DNA of 64,000 bases from Cryptomeria japonica (taxonomy: Eukaryota; Streptophyta; Pinopsida; Cupressales; Cupressaceae), in contig NW_026729297.1 of the NCBI RefSeq assembly GCF_030272615.1, positions 1-64,000 of the forward strand, in the 5' to 3' direction. Under the pieces are notes generated by a model. The model was not told where the DNA came from, made no database searches, and saw nothing but the letters and a program-made list of their open reading frames with translations. A program made the translations under genes and the position numbers. Positions 44,996 to 56,398 of this stretch are shown here, piece after piece. How positions within the stretch are numbered: the stretch's first letter is position 1; each line of letters starts with the position of its first letter.

Positions 44996-46180
44996 ATGAC
45001 AAGCATTTTAGGGAGGATTGATGTAGAGAAGTTTTCTAGCACAAACTTTGAGATGTGGAAGCTGAAGATAGAAGATTTGTTGATTGATCAAGATCTACGG
45101 GATGCGATTGATGAGAATAAGCATAGGCCCACAGATCTGACTTTAGCCGCACAATATGATGTGACTAATAGAAAAGCTAAAGGTCTCATCAGATTGTGTC
45201 TTGCAGACTCCATTCTGATAAATGTCCATGAAGAATCTACTGTAAAGAAGCTTTGGAAGAAGCTAAGTGAGATCTACCCAGCGAAATCACTTGTGAACAA
45301 GATCTTCTTAAGGAAGAAATTGTATTCTTTGAGAATGGAAGAAGGTGGACGAATTTCTGAGCATCTGGAAAGCTTTAATATGTTGGTAACTCAGTTGACC
45401 TTTGTTGGGGTGCTAATGGATGAAGAAGAAAGATGTCAAATCTTGCTATGTTCATTGCCAGACTCATGGGACAACCTTGTGATGGCCATAGGGAGCACTG
45501 CAGTCATCTTGAAGATGGAGGATGTTGTTGGTTCTCTACTTTCTGAGGAGATGAGAAGGAAGGTTTCTCTAAATGCCAAAGAGGCTCTGAGTGTTCGAGG
45601 AAGACCAAAAGAAAGAGGCAAGAATGAAAAGCAGAATGGCCGTTCTAAGTCCAAGAATAAGGGGAGATCAAAATCTCCTGGTAAGTCCAAGGTAATTTGC
45701 TGGAATTGTGGAAAGCCCAGACATTTCCGAAAGGGCTATAAAGAAGAAAAGAAGAAAAAGAAGAAGAAGCAAGATTCTGATTCTGAGTCCGAGAAGGAAG
45801 ATGGAGATGCTTTCATCGCAGCCTTGGCCACTCGTGCAAGTGACAATGCATGGTTAATAGACTCAGGGGCATCTTTCCACAAGACTCCTAATAGAAACTA
45901 GTTTAGTAAGTATGAAAATTTTGATGGTGGTAAGGTGTATTTGGGTGATAACTCAATACTTGATATTGTTGGTCATGGAAGTATTCGTGTGAAATTTTCT
46001 GATGGTAGAATTAGAAGATTTGATGGTGTCTTGCATATCTTGGGACTAGCAAGGAATTTGTTATCTGTTAGCAAGCTAATAGATGCGAGTGTGCATGTAC
46101 AGTTTTCTAAAGCAGGTGTGAAAATGGTAAGAGGTGCTATGGTGATAGCAAGAGGAAGCAGATTGGGTACACTGTACTAG
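44996..46180 (+). pseudogene. Copia-2 gag and protease
   Basis: Start ATG at 44996 (MTSILGRIDVEKFSS), as in Copia gag. The frame is open to a TAG at 45899-45901. The zinc knuckle near 45708 reads CWNCGKPRHFRKGY: the last Cys is Tyr, so zinc binding is likely lost. A Lys-run follows. Protease active site DSGAS is intact (about 45861), only residues before the first stop, and the protease body (YLGDNSILDIVGHGSIRV, LLSVSKL) continues to TAG 46178-46180. In intact relatives gag forms the particle and protease matures the polyprotein. Confidence 0.92.
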
Positions 46181-47536
46181 CTTGATGCATGCACAGTTGA
46201 GTACAATAGTACTTCTGATAAGATTGTGAAAAAGACTACTCAGTTGGAAAAGGAGAGGGTTTCTCTTTCAACAGATGGTCATGGTTTTTGGGTACCCAAG
46301 GGTGCTCTGTCTACCAAATCAAAGTTGCCTGCAGAGAAGACCATGTTATGGCACTAGAGACTTGGCCACATAGGTGAGAAGGGTCTACGGACCTTGAAAA
46401 ATAAGAACCTTTTTGATGGGTTGAATGATTGCAATCTTGAATTTGATTTTTGTGAGCATTGCATCTATGGTAAACAAAACCGCATTCAGTTTTACTCGAG
46501 TTCTCCTAAGTCTTCATGTATTTTGGATCTAATCCATTCGGATGTATTTGGTCTAGTTGATGTTCCTTCTATTGGTAGATCAATTTATTATGTTTCTTTC
46601 ATTGATGATTTCAGTAGAAGAACATGGGTTTATTTTCTTAGGAGTAAAACTGAAGTTTTCATTCGTTTCAAAGAATTTAAAGCAATGGTTGAGTTGCAGA
46701 TTGGAAAGAAAATAAAATGTTTGAGAATTGATAATGGTGGTGAATTTTGCTCCGATGATTTTGAAACATTTTGTAAAGATTGTGGTATTAAAAGAGAGAA
46801 GACAACTCCGTAATCTCCACAACAGAATGGAGTTGCAGAAAGAATGAACAGAACCTTGATGGAGAAGGCTAGGAGTATGCTGAGTGGAGCTGGACTAGAA
46901 CAAAAGTTCTGGGCTGAAGCTGTAGCCACTACCTGCTACCTGATAAACAGGTCTCCTACATCAGCTCTTGTTGATAAGACACCAATGGAAGTGTAGTTGG
47001 GCCACAAGCCTTCACTTAGACATCTGAGAGTGTTCGGTTGCGAAGCATATGCTCATGTGCCAAAGGAAAAGCGAACAAAATTGGACAACAAAGCTGTTAA
47101 ATGTATTTTCATTGGATACAATTATGGTGTAAAAGGATACAAGCTTTGGAATCCTGTTGAACAAAAGGTATTTTATTCAAGAAGTGTTATTTTTAGAGAA
47201 ACTAAGCCTTCTTCTGTTATAGTGCAGCCAGAACAAATAGAACAAAAGAAAGATGTGATTCAACTACCTGCTACACTGGAGAAAGTTGAATTGAGGCCCT
47301 TAGAAAGACAAGAAGTCAAGGAGAGCTCTATGAGTTCTGAATCATCAGAGGAAGAAGAGGTACCTGAAGCTGAACCTGAACTAGATCTTGCTCGAAGGTC
47401 TACTAGACAAAGGAAACCACCTGAAAGGTATGGGTATTCTCCTGATGATTGGAGATGCATATTTGCATTGAATGCTAACATTGATGAACCGAGATATGTA
47501 GAAGAGGCTCTTGGTATGAATGATTTAGAGTCCTAG
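46181..47536 (+). pseudogene. Copia-2 integrase
   Basis: Same frame. The gag-pre-integrase module (RLGHIGEKGL, FCEHCIYGKQNRI) follows a TAG at 46355. The core has D in IHSDVFG, D in RIDNGGEF and E in NGVAERMN, all encoded, but a TAA at 46811-46813 splits it. A TAG at 46994-46996 precedes the LRVFGCEAYAHVPKEKR and AVKCIFIGY block. The linker is acidic (SSESSEEEEVPEAEPELD), then RRSTRQRKPPERY. TAG at 47534-47536. It would insert element cDNA. Confidence 0.92.
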
Positions 47537-49060
47537 AAAATAGCCATGGATGAAGAAATGGCAGCTCTTAAGAGGAATGAAACATGGGACCTTGTACCAT
47601 TGCCTGAAGGACGAAAGCCTGTTGGTTGTAAATGGGTGTTCAAGAAGAAGATGGGTTCAGATGGAAGCATTGAGAAGTATAAAGCATGTTTGGTTGCAAA
47701 AGGTTACTCTCAGGTTGAGGGAGTAGATTATGGAGAGATTTTTTCTCTAGTAGCCAAAATGACATCCATTAGATTTTTACTTTCTATTGCAGCAGCCTAT
47801 GATCTAGAGATCGAGCAAATGGATGTGAAAATAGCTTTCCTTCATGGAGATTTGGAGGAAGAAATTTACATGACACAGCCAGAGCACTATGTGATGAAAG
47901 GTAAAAGTCATTTGATCTGTAAGTTGAAGAAATCCTTGTATGGTTTAAAACAGAGTCCTAGGATGTGGTACCAAAAGTTTGATACATATGTGTTGAGTTT
48001 GGGATTTGTGCGATCTAAATCTGATCACTATATATATTTTAAATCTGATGGTGATCGTTTCTTGGTCATTGCCCTATATGTCGATGACATGTTGTTTATT
48101 GGCAAAGGAAAAGGTTTGATTACAGAGTTAAAATCTCAGCTCTTGATAAAGTTTGAAATGAAAGATCTTGGTGCAGCTAGGCACATTCTGGGAATGGAGA
48201 TTGTAAGAGATAGACAAAACAGAAAGCTTTGGCTAGGTCAAAGCAAGTATGTTGGTACTATTTTGAAAAGATTCAATATGCAGGATTCAAGACCATTGAG
48301 TGTTCCTATTACAATGGGAACAAAGCTTTCTAGTTCACAGTGCCCTACATCCCCATTGGAGATGGAAGAGATGAGTCGAGTACCATATCAGAGTGTTGTT
48401 GGAAGTTTGATGTATGCTATGGTTTGTACAAGACCAGACATTGCCCAAGCAGTGGGAGTTCTTTCTCGTTATATGTCTAATCCAGGAAGAGCACATTGGG
48501 ATGCAGTAAAAAGAGTTTTCAGATACTTGAGGGGTACTTCGGAGTACTCGATATGTTTTCATGGAATAGGAAATGAGCATTCCTTAGATATTCGAGGCTA
48601 TGTGGATTTAGACTGAGCTGGTGATGTTGATAGAAGAAGATCCACCAGTGCATATGTGTTTACATTATTTGGTGGTGCAATCAGTTGGATGAGCAAGCGA
48701 TAGGCTGTGGTCGCTTTGTCCACTACTGAGGCAGAATATATGGCAGCTACTCATGCCTGTAAGGAAGCCATCAAGCTAAAGAGATTGTGTTCAGATATAT
48801 AGTTTAAATAGGGTGCAGTGACAATTTACAGTGACAGTCAGAGTGCAATCTGCCTAGCGAAGAACCCTACTTTTCATGCCAGGACTAAGCACATTGATGT
48901 ACAAAATTATTTTGTGAGAGATATGATTGAGGATGGCAAGGTGAAGCTGGAAAAGGTAGAAACTTTGGTGAATGTTGCTGATGCATTAACTAAGCCCGTG
49001 AGCAGAGAGAAATTCAGATGGTGTTCAGAGTCTATGGGCCTCTCGGCCTCTAGCAATTAA
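47537..49060 (+). pseudogene. Copia-2 reverse transcriptase and RNase H
   Basis: The longest open part (47546-48616, 356 codons) covers a whole Copia RT: MDEEMAALKRNETWDLVPLP, KWVFKKK, GYSQVEGVDY, DVKIAFLHGDLEEEIYM, SLYGLKQSPRMWY, and the catalytic YVDD at 48077-48088. RNase H (STTEAEYMAA, YSDSQSAICLAKN, TKHIDVQ, NVADALTKP) carries stops at 48614 (TGA), 48701, 48800 and 48809 (TAG) and ends at TAA 49058-49060. Catalytic residues are retained; only stops inactivate it. Confidence 0.93.
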
Positions 49061-49104
49061 GTCCATGATATTTTGGATCCCCTGACTCTTGCAAGGTGTT
49101 CGAC

Positions 49105-49115
49105 AAGTGGGAGAA
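49105..49115 (+). other. Copia-2 polypurine tract
   Basis: AAGTGGGAGAA directly before the 3' LTR TG at 49116. Confidence 0.85.
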
Positions 49116-49814
49116 TGTTGAGAAACATGTGTCTCAACCTTGCAGTCTTTTTCTGGAAAATTCCAGAATTTGTTTGAGGTAGTTTTCCATATGTTTATGC
49201 ATTGGAAAATGGTTAATGAATTGTTAAAAATGAGTCTTGTCCATAGTAGAATATAGGTGGGCCATTTTTAGAGCCTTAATGACTCATTTTGTGACTTTTA
49301 AGAGGGTCTAGGCTAGGGGACAAAATTATGGACGGGATTACTATTTTAACCTAGTTTTTTTTCCATTTTGGAAATGTAAATGTCAAAAATGGGCACCATG
49401 TGGCATGGTGGTTAAGCCCATGGTTTTGTAAAACCACAAGTGGTTTCCAAGTTGTAAAATCACTATAAAAGAAGAGCTTGGGGAGGAGTTTGATAATTGA
49501 GTTTTTGCAAGACTGGATGCTAGAAAGAGTCTCTCTTAGTTCGAGTTGTGGTGATGCGCTCCTGTAAGAACTTGCATTGCAAGTGTACTGTAATTAGCTT
49601 GATTTGATAATACATTGTGCGAGTTTTGGAGGGTGGGGTTTTTCTCCCATAAGGGTTTCCCCACAGTAATCACTGTGTTATGTGTTCATTGCTATTTTGT
49701 TTATGCTTTATTGTGCATTTCTTGATATCTTAGTAATATTTAAGTTGAAAGTTGCATAACCATCCTCTCAAGATTAGCGTAGGAAGCGTTTCTGCACACC
49801 TTTGCTTCCTTACA
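49116..49814 (+). repeat. Copia-2 3' LTR
   Basis: 699 bp, same length as the 5' LTR, followed by TAAAA. Retains the four-module TTC/GAA array (49151-49168) and the TATA box, so it could in principle read into the PRP-3 flank. Confidence 0.95.
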
Positions 49815-49819
49815 TAAAA

Positions 49820-50397
49820 ATGGATAGTGTCAGAATACAGTAAAACGGCTATCAAATTTTAGTTTCCATTAGATGAAAAGTTGAAGTAGAATGAGGGCAA
49901 AACAAAACGTAAGTGACAGGCAATGTTACAATGTTACAAAACGTAAACGGATTTTTGTCTAACAGGCATGGTTCTTTTTGAAATTACACGTCTGCCCAGA
50001 CGAAACGATTACAATTATAAATTATTACATTGATTAAATCGACTTTTTCCGTTCTTGTAATTGTGATTTATATCTTTCACACAGGTAAGACAACCGTAAA
50101 TAAACATATTTAAAATTGAACAGACAAATAATTATTTTCTTTAATAAACGAAAGTCCATTTAAAAAGTGCGAGACGTGCTATGATTATTGTAATATAAAT
50201 TTATTTATAGCATAACAATACAATAATAGATACATAACCGATAACAAAATCCACGAGTAAATAGTTCATGTATTCCGTCATCTTTCTCATCAGCAAAACC
50301 AACATGTAGTAATACTACTATTGTTTGTTACAATCTAAACCACGCCTCATTTACTTATAGTCTATATATTCTCCTCGGACTTGCTATCTGCAACGAG
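49820..50397 (-). repeat. PRP-3 unit 3' flank and terminal exon
   Basis: Continues the flank interrupted by Copia-2. Matches 26900-27422 and 33770-34207. The AATAAA of PRP-1 is mutated here. Confidence 0.78.
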
Positions 50398-50475
50398 AGA
50401 AAAAAGAAAACTTAGTGAATCAATCATTTAAGAGATGAAAATGTAAAATGAGTTGAAACGGAATTGTGAACTTAC
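50398..50475 (-). other. PRP-3 3' UTR intron
   Basis: 78 bp, donor TTTT/GTAAGTT 7 nt after the old stop codon, acceptor TTGCAG/AT. Retained although the reading frame is broken. Confidence 0.7.
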
Positions 50476-50482
50476 AAAATGT

Positions 50483-50936
50483 CTAATAAGTAGGAAGAGG
50501 TGGAGGAGAGCTATGCATGGGAGGAGGATTGTAGTGTCCATGCTTTGGTGGGGGGTTTATTACTGGCTTGGGAGGAGATTTCTTCAAGGGAGGATGCGCT
50601 TCACCAGGGCCATTGAATATAGGGGTACCTGGCTTGTGATAGAGAGGAGCATTACCAGGAGAGAAGGATGGGGGTTTGTGGAAAGGTTGCGGCTTTGGAA
50701 TAAGGGGAGAAGGATGGGGCGTCATGCATAGGAGGCTTCTTCTCGAATGAGGGCTTCTGAATTAAGGGAGAAGGGAAGTGCGGTTGCGGGCTTTGTAGTG
50801 GCGGTGGGAGCGTAGGTGGGTGAGCTCCTGGTAATGGCTTTCCATTGTGGCGGAAGAAAGGAATTGGCCTCTCCGATAAACACACCGACACAAATGCCAG
50901 CAAGATGATAGGTAAAAGGGAACGATGAAGAGCCAT
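50483..50936 (-). pseudogene. PRP-3: proline/histidine-rich protein gene broken by a 32-bp deletion
   Basis: Start at 50936 (MALHRSLLPIILLAF), signal peptide as in PRP-1, then PHPP/FEKKPPMHDA. At about 50722-50732 the sequence skips 32 bp present in PRP-1 and PRP-2, with the trinucleotide GCG at both break ends. The frame then shifts and runs past the old C-terminus to a stop at 50652, giving an altered tail. The old frame resumes in register from 50725 (PHPSPLIPKP) to the family C-terminus SPPPLPTY and stop at 50483. Without the deletion it would align along its length with PRP-1. TATA box and intron are kept, so transcripts may still form. Confidence 0.85.
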
Positions 50937-50983
50937 TGCGATTGTTGTTGGTGGTGAGATGAAATGGTGCGAGGGTTGAAGAG

Positions 50984-51093
50984 TATTTATACACAACCAG
51001 GTGAAGGCGAGCGCACTAGAAACTTCCAATTCACACTGCTCCACTGCAAAGACAACAAATAAATAAAAAAGAAGACTGATGGTTATACGTGGC
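50984..51093 (-). promoter_or_regulatory. PRP-3 core promoter
   Basis: TATAAATA at 50984-50991, GAAnnTTC at 51019-51026, ACGT-core ACGTGGC (plus strand) at 51087-51093. Same order as in PRP-1. Confidence 0.65.
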
Positions 51094-51415
51094 GTAAATA
51101 ACAGAAAAGTCAAGATTTGCGTGTCGGAGATTTCCGCAAGTCGACTTGTTTTCTACGCCTCTACGAAATTTTAGTGCGTTCATCAGGCATAATTTCGGAG
51201 TTGGAATAACAATTCGGCGATTCACACAGTAAAAAAGTTTTGGCACTTTGAAGCATTAGCGTCTCCGTTTTAGAAGGCGAAGGACGGCTCACATGTGAAG
51301 GCAAACCACAGAAAGTGAGGCGGAGGGATATTCAACGTTTAGCCGTAAGAATACAAATGGGCCGGATCCGACTTGAACGCTACGTTGTTCTAAAGTCTTG
51401 CCTTTAGCTTGTAGT
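51094..51415. repeat. PRP-3 unit upstream block (duplicated)
   Basis: Colinear with 28152-28490, including GGATCCGACTTGAACGCTA and TAAAGTCTTGCCTTTA. Non-coding. Confidence 0.8.
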
Positions 51416-51865
51416 TTTGGATTAGAATATTATGTTGATTTTATGTTTTTGTTTAAGAGAAGTGGGAAAGGGTTCTAATCTATACAGATCAGTATTTAAA
51501 ACATTTAATCATAAAACATTTATGATTTTCTTTTGAAATTGAGGAGTCTTGATCAAAGCATTGGAAAATAATGAAGCAGTCTGGAGAGTAAAAGACAACA
51601 AAAAACAATAGAGCACCTAGAACGAAAACAGTCTAAGAGACTAAAGGAACACTAGCCAAATAGCTCCAACTATCCAATCGTCCTCCAACAGGAGCATGTT
51701 GTTGTTCTTTTGTGACTTTTTCCTACCAGTATCTTTCATTGCAGTGCCCTTTCTTTTCTTCTTCCTCTCTTTTTATATATATATATATATATATACACAT
51801 ATTTATTTCTTTATATTTTGATATTTGATGAATTAATAATATTTATAAATATTCTTACATCATCA
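51416..51865. repeat. Unmatched interval with (TA)n microsatellite
   Basis: No coding signal. A (TA)11-like run lies at 51774-51795. The interval sits between two segments that are duplicated elsewhere. Confidence 0.6.
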
Positions 51866-53190
51866 CTAGTATGTCATAATTGGACATGTTTTTCTATGTT
51901 AACCCTAAAAAATATATATCAATAATAAGACGTGTCAGTCTTGTTTCTTGCAAATGCTCTTATGAATACTTCCACAAAACTCAATTCCTTTTAATGCACC
52001 ACTTGAAATGTGCAATGGAAATTTTATTTCAAAAGAAAGAGATTCTTTATTGCATTAGAATATAATTTAAATATCTTTAAATACAATGAAATAGCAACAC
52101 AATGTGTGAATTTGTGTTTGGTTGATCCTAACAGAGAAGGATAAAGTTGGGAAAGAAATCAAATTTGAATTAAAAAGTTTTAATTACGCAGGGATGAATT
52201 TTTTAACATGGACTTGTCTTTGTGTTTACAAAATTATCGCTCCCTAATTCAATTTTTTTTAGGTTTTTATCCGTACAATGTTTCAATTATTTATGTTTCC
52301 TTGCACATTTACAATCTTTTTTGTAATGTTACCTCTATACTGTAAAAGCACACTTTATTTCTTTTGATAAAGTTTCAAAAAAAAATTACAACATTGTAAT
52401 TATTACAAAGTTACCATGAGATCCTGAAGGAAATAATTAGTGCTAAGTTTTTAGACATTTCACATATTTCAATAACTATATTGTAATTTTTTCTTTAAAG
52501 TTAAAACTAGAACCCTTTCATAGTTTCTAAACTTCTAAACTTCCATTTCCATTTCTGCTTCTGCTATTGTTCATCTAATCCATGCATGTTATCTAAGCGG
52601 GCATCTGTTTCTGCTTAAGTAGAAGGAAAAAATAGCGGGCATGTTTACTAATCATTTAGCGATGTAAATGCAAAGGGGCTACAACACTAGAAACTTATTC
52701 TAATATACCGACTTGATCAGCTTTGTCAGCAAAGATTTCACATGGAGAAACATTTGACCATCCATTAAACAATTAGTTACATAAAAACTACACTCTTGGA
52801 ACTTGCTCCATTTGATCAAAATAAAATAATAATAAAAATTAAAAAATTGAAAAGAGAGAAGACAAATGGTGATTGTTTGAACAAAGGTTTTAAGACGTTC
52901 AATTTTTTTTGACTCGGCGTATATATTTTTTCCCATTCTATAAGTTTTCTTTAAAACATTTTAAGTAAGAAATTCCATAATTTTCTAAGCAATTTATTTG
53001 AAAATGATGGTATATTTAAATAAATTAAATGTATATGTAGAATCATTTTAATTTATTTATATTTTTAATTTAAAATATTATTTTTTATTTATTTGATAGA
53101 TATTTTATTTACTAAAAAACTATTTTATAATTTTTTTTTAATATATGTTTATTGTTTTCTCATTTTATATAGATATATATGATATAACAA
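51866..53190. repeat. Duplicated PRP-array flank
   Basis: 51866-52540 matches 29075-29610 (CTAGTATG.CATAA.TGGACATG, GCAACACAATGTGTGAATTTGTG). 52545-53190 matches 6885-7530. The match stops at the SINE target site (53191-53199). Confidence 0.78.
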
Positions 53191-53365
53191 TCCATGTTTT
53201 ACGAGGATGACCCCACAACACAGTGGTTAGTTGTGAGCCTCCTACATGAGAGGTCTTTGGTTCGAGTCTGCGTGAGGCTCATGTGCCCCACACATAGGCA
53301 ATGGAGAGATAAGGTGATGCCTAAGTGTGGAAGACAAGATGACACAAGGAGATATAAGGGTGTTA

Positions 53366-53752
53366 TGTTGTTCCCTCTGGCATGTGTTGGCATTAATGTC
53401 AAAGTTGGTATAGATTGCATATGGTAACTCTTTAATGGTTCAAATATATGTCTTCTTCATCTCAGGTATATGGCTTAAATGCAATGAGCATCTTTTCTTG
53501 TGTCTCTATTATGTGATGTCTAGTATATCTTATTTTGTAGTAGGCATTGATGTCCTATGTTGTTATCAATAACAAGTGTTTAATAACTTGTTAATATCTT
53601 ATTATATTTTAATAATATAGGTCATTGCATGTCTAATACTTATAAGGTTTATTAGACTTCATGTGGTAAGATGTGTTTAAATGAATTTCTATGCATAAGA
53701 TGTTTGACATTTGTTTTATAATCCAAGTGAATTTGTAAATTGGAATATATGA
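53366..53752 (+). repeat. 5' LTR, truncated
   Basis: Matches 56399-56806 with scattered changes. The 3' LTR has about 22 bp more through extra copies of an 11-bp TTATTAATATG-like unit. After 53752 the match ends, and TTGGTATTAAGATC near 53775 could be a decayed primer-binding site, so about 1.85 kb of LTR seems deleted here. Confidence 0.65.
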
Positions 53753-53789
53753 GAACAATGGTTATTTCATGATTGGTATTAAGATCATA

Positions 53790-55544
53790 TCTTAGGGAGT
53801 TTATAAAATTGTAATAATGTCAAGTTGAAGAACAATGGAACACATTGTTGCGTATGGTAAAGCAAAGTTACAATTGAAGTTTTTATTTTGATCAACTGAT
53901 AACCTATTGGAGTTTGTCTATAGATATAGTGACATAGATTATGTCAATCATCAGTTGATAAAAACTTTAGGTCTCAATGAACAACTTAGACAGTGATGTA
54001 TGAAGAAGACATAACAACAATGATAGTATGCTTTGATAACTAATGACTTCTTGAGTGCAATTGTAAGTGAGATGAAGACACAATTTTTGTTCACAATGAA
54101 TAGTTAATGGCTTATCTTGGTTTCATTATTTTCTTGTAGTCACTATTGGTTTTTAGACTGATTGGTATAAATTTTTGTGATGCAGAGATTTCTTACTTTT
54201 TCATCCAATTGTTGTCTTTCAAGCACATTCCTTGATGAAATACAAGGTTCTATTTTTTGATCCTTGTTTAGTAATAAGTGTGGATATGATAAAGTTGCAT
54301 GATAGTCTATCAAGTCATCTTTTCTATTACAGTGAAGTTGAATTGTGACAAAGAACTAATAGAATATTCTGGTTTGACAAAGATTTGTCACAAGAGACAG
54401 TAAGTCCACGAAAAATATTGCAAACGTTAACATGATTGTTTTGAAAATGTTGAAATTATTTTTTTTAGGACTATGATGAAAATATTCATTTGTCTTTTAA
54501 GGTAGTCAAGGACAAAGATAATACTATTTTTGGACAAGTTATTTCAATAGTATTATTTATTTCAGATCTTCTTATCAACTCTTGACAATGGCATAAAGAA
54601 TCAGATATCTTTAACATCTTTGCTAGTGGTATTTATAATGCAAACTGATGAGAATTTTATGGTAGACTCAACAATGCTAAATATTTAAAGAAGATTGTTG
54701 AGTCCTACATATGATAGTTCACAGTTTGATGTATCAAGAGTGATATAGGCGACATTTAATTGGTTTCTCAGATGTATATGATACTAGATTGGTTTCTTAG
54801 GTTGGTACATGATATACATTAATGGTATACCTTGTCCTACCATTGTTAGGATTGGAAAATTTCATTGTTGATCATTAAATAGGTATCTTTGACATATGCT
54901 AGGAACATGAACATGCATATTTTGGTTATTATATAGGTATTAACTCTGATTGGCAGTAGTATAGGTTCATAGGAGTATGCATTATTATTGGCATTGACTC
55001 AGTAATTCTATGAATTGATGATTTATCATCCTCTCTTTGATAAGTCGTTGATCTTTTATTACACACGAGATAACTAAAGTCGATAGTAACTTGAAAATAC
55101 GTAAGGTTAATAATTTGATAGATCAAGTGTGTTGCTAGGATAATAACCTTGATTTTTCTGGTTCTTAGTACATTGGAAATTACAAAAGTATTTGACAACA
55201 TTTAATTAAATCAGGTTACAATTTTTTTGTGTAGATCATCTCTTTAGGGGAGCCTTCTATGAATTTTCTATATCCCTGTTTTCAGCTTGGTAGTGCTTGC
55301 ATTATTGACTTTTGTGATGGATCTATGATGCATGATTATATGTTTTATATTTATGTACCATACATTATTGCATCTCTTCCTGGTATCTATCCTTTGGTAT
55401 TATTGTCAAAAGGGGGAGAAGTGAACATTATCAATGTTTTTTTTTTGGTTGAACAGTGATTGTTGAGTCGTCATTTTATTCTGGTTGACCAGTGATTTTG
55501 ATGATACTACATTTACAAAGATACACAATGATTGTTTTTGAATA
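53790..55544 (+). other. Internal region of the LTR element, no readable proteins
   Basis: Many stops in all frames. The stretch from 53818 reads with a protein-like composition (IVAYGKAKLQL, LLEFVYRYSDIDYVNHQLIKTLG) but matches no domain I know. The remaining ORFs (54929-55201 minus, 55259-55459 plus) are unsupported. Confidence 0.4.
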
Positions 55545-55564
55545 GTGATAGTGATATTTTGTTT

Positions 55565-56173
55565 TTGATTAAGATAAATGATTTTTATAGGGACCCAAAA
55601 CCCAAAGTTAAAGAGAAACACAAAAAATAAGTAGTTGAAAACCAGTCCAAAACCAACGGCATATCAGCCATAGAAATAGGGCCCAAGCCCATGCAACAAA
55701 AAATAAAACAAATTAAGGAAAAAACCTAAAACTCACTAGAATAGAGATTGTATCATCTCCAAATTCTTTTGAGTCATATGCTTGTTGATGTCCTTGACAT
55801 CATCCATGATGAACATGGAGGTATTCTTCTCTTGGTTCCTACTTCTAGTCCTCATATAGGGGCCTGTGGTGGTCTGATGTCCCATACTCTGCAAGCTTGG
55901 TTCAAGGATTTTCTTCTTGTGTTTGGTGTCAAAGCAGGGAAAACTTGTGGTGGATTGAGCTCTTTGACCTACTATCATCGCATTTACCTTCTTAAGATCC
56001 CGAGTGCTATTATTCATGGCTTCTTTGCTAATATCCACTAGGCTCTTCAGATTACCCTTAATTTCTTCTAAGCTAATCTTGAACTGACCAATCCTTGATT
56101 GATAATCAGTTTTCATGGTCTTTACATCTTCTATGAGTTTCTATGTCATTCAAAGAAGTCTATACATCTGGAT
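55565..56173 (-). mobile_element. LINE-type retroposon with 20-bp target duplication
   Basis: 609 bp bounded by a perfect 20-bp direct repeat at 55545-55564 and 56174-56193. On the minus strand it ends in GGTTTTGGGTCCC...CATTTATCTTAATCAA, the terminus also seen at 8150-8200. The length of the duplication and the one-sided A-rich end indicate target-primed reverse transcription. Confidence 0.75.
55736..56116 (-). CDS. ORF in the LINE-type retroposon, unknown protein
   Basis: 126 codons, M to stop, polar and Lys/Gln/Ser-rich, with a stretch (IGQFKISLEEIKGNLKSLVDI) that could form a coiled coil. No known domain. It fills most of the retroposon, so it may be the tail of a longer LINE or retroposed protein. 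Whether it is expressed cannot be judged. Confidence 0.3.
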   Translation of the reverse strand: MKTDYQSRIGQFKISLEEIKGNLKSLVDISKEAMNNSTRDLKKVNAMIVGQRAQSTTSFPCFDTKHKKKILEPSLQSMGHQTTTGPYMRTRSRNQEKNTSMFIMDDVKDINKHMTQKNLEMIQSLF

Positions 56174-56398
56174 GTGATAGTGATATTTTGTTTCTAGTGA
56201 TAGTGAAAGCGATATTTCAGTAGTATGAATTTGTTGATCTCTTCATTGGTTTTGGAAGTTAACAGGTTGATTTGACAGTTGATTAACTTTTGACATGCAT
56301 TCTCATTATTTTGATGATTTTAGAACATGTACATGTCTTAATTTAGATTCATTTTTGTGGATTCTATTTGGTTTGACATTAATGCCAAAAGGGGAGTT

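Larger units (their letters stand above)
44175..49814 (+). mobile_element. Copia-2: full-length Ty1/Copia retrotransposon, one frame with ten stops
   Basis: Length 5640 bp, with two 699-bp LTRs and a perfect target duplication TAAAA (44170-44174 and 49815-49819). LTRs differ at about 25 positions by eye (about 96% identity), about three quarters transitions, so it is younger than Copia-1. The polyprotein (44996-49060) stays in one frame with no indel; only stop codons break it. Order gag, protease, integrase, RT, RNase H. Inserted in the 3' flank of PRP-3, where the PRP-1 unit shows an empty site. Confidence 0.96.

Noticed and set aside
53201-53275. A functional tRNA gene.
   Set aside because: Box A and B are present, but no cloverleaf with paired acceptor stem can be formed with confidence; the target duplication and A-rich tail make it a SINE.
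53194-53427. ORFs on both strands across the SINE head.
   Set aside because: The sequence is explained by tRNA-like boxes A and B and the start of an LTR.
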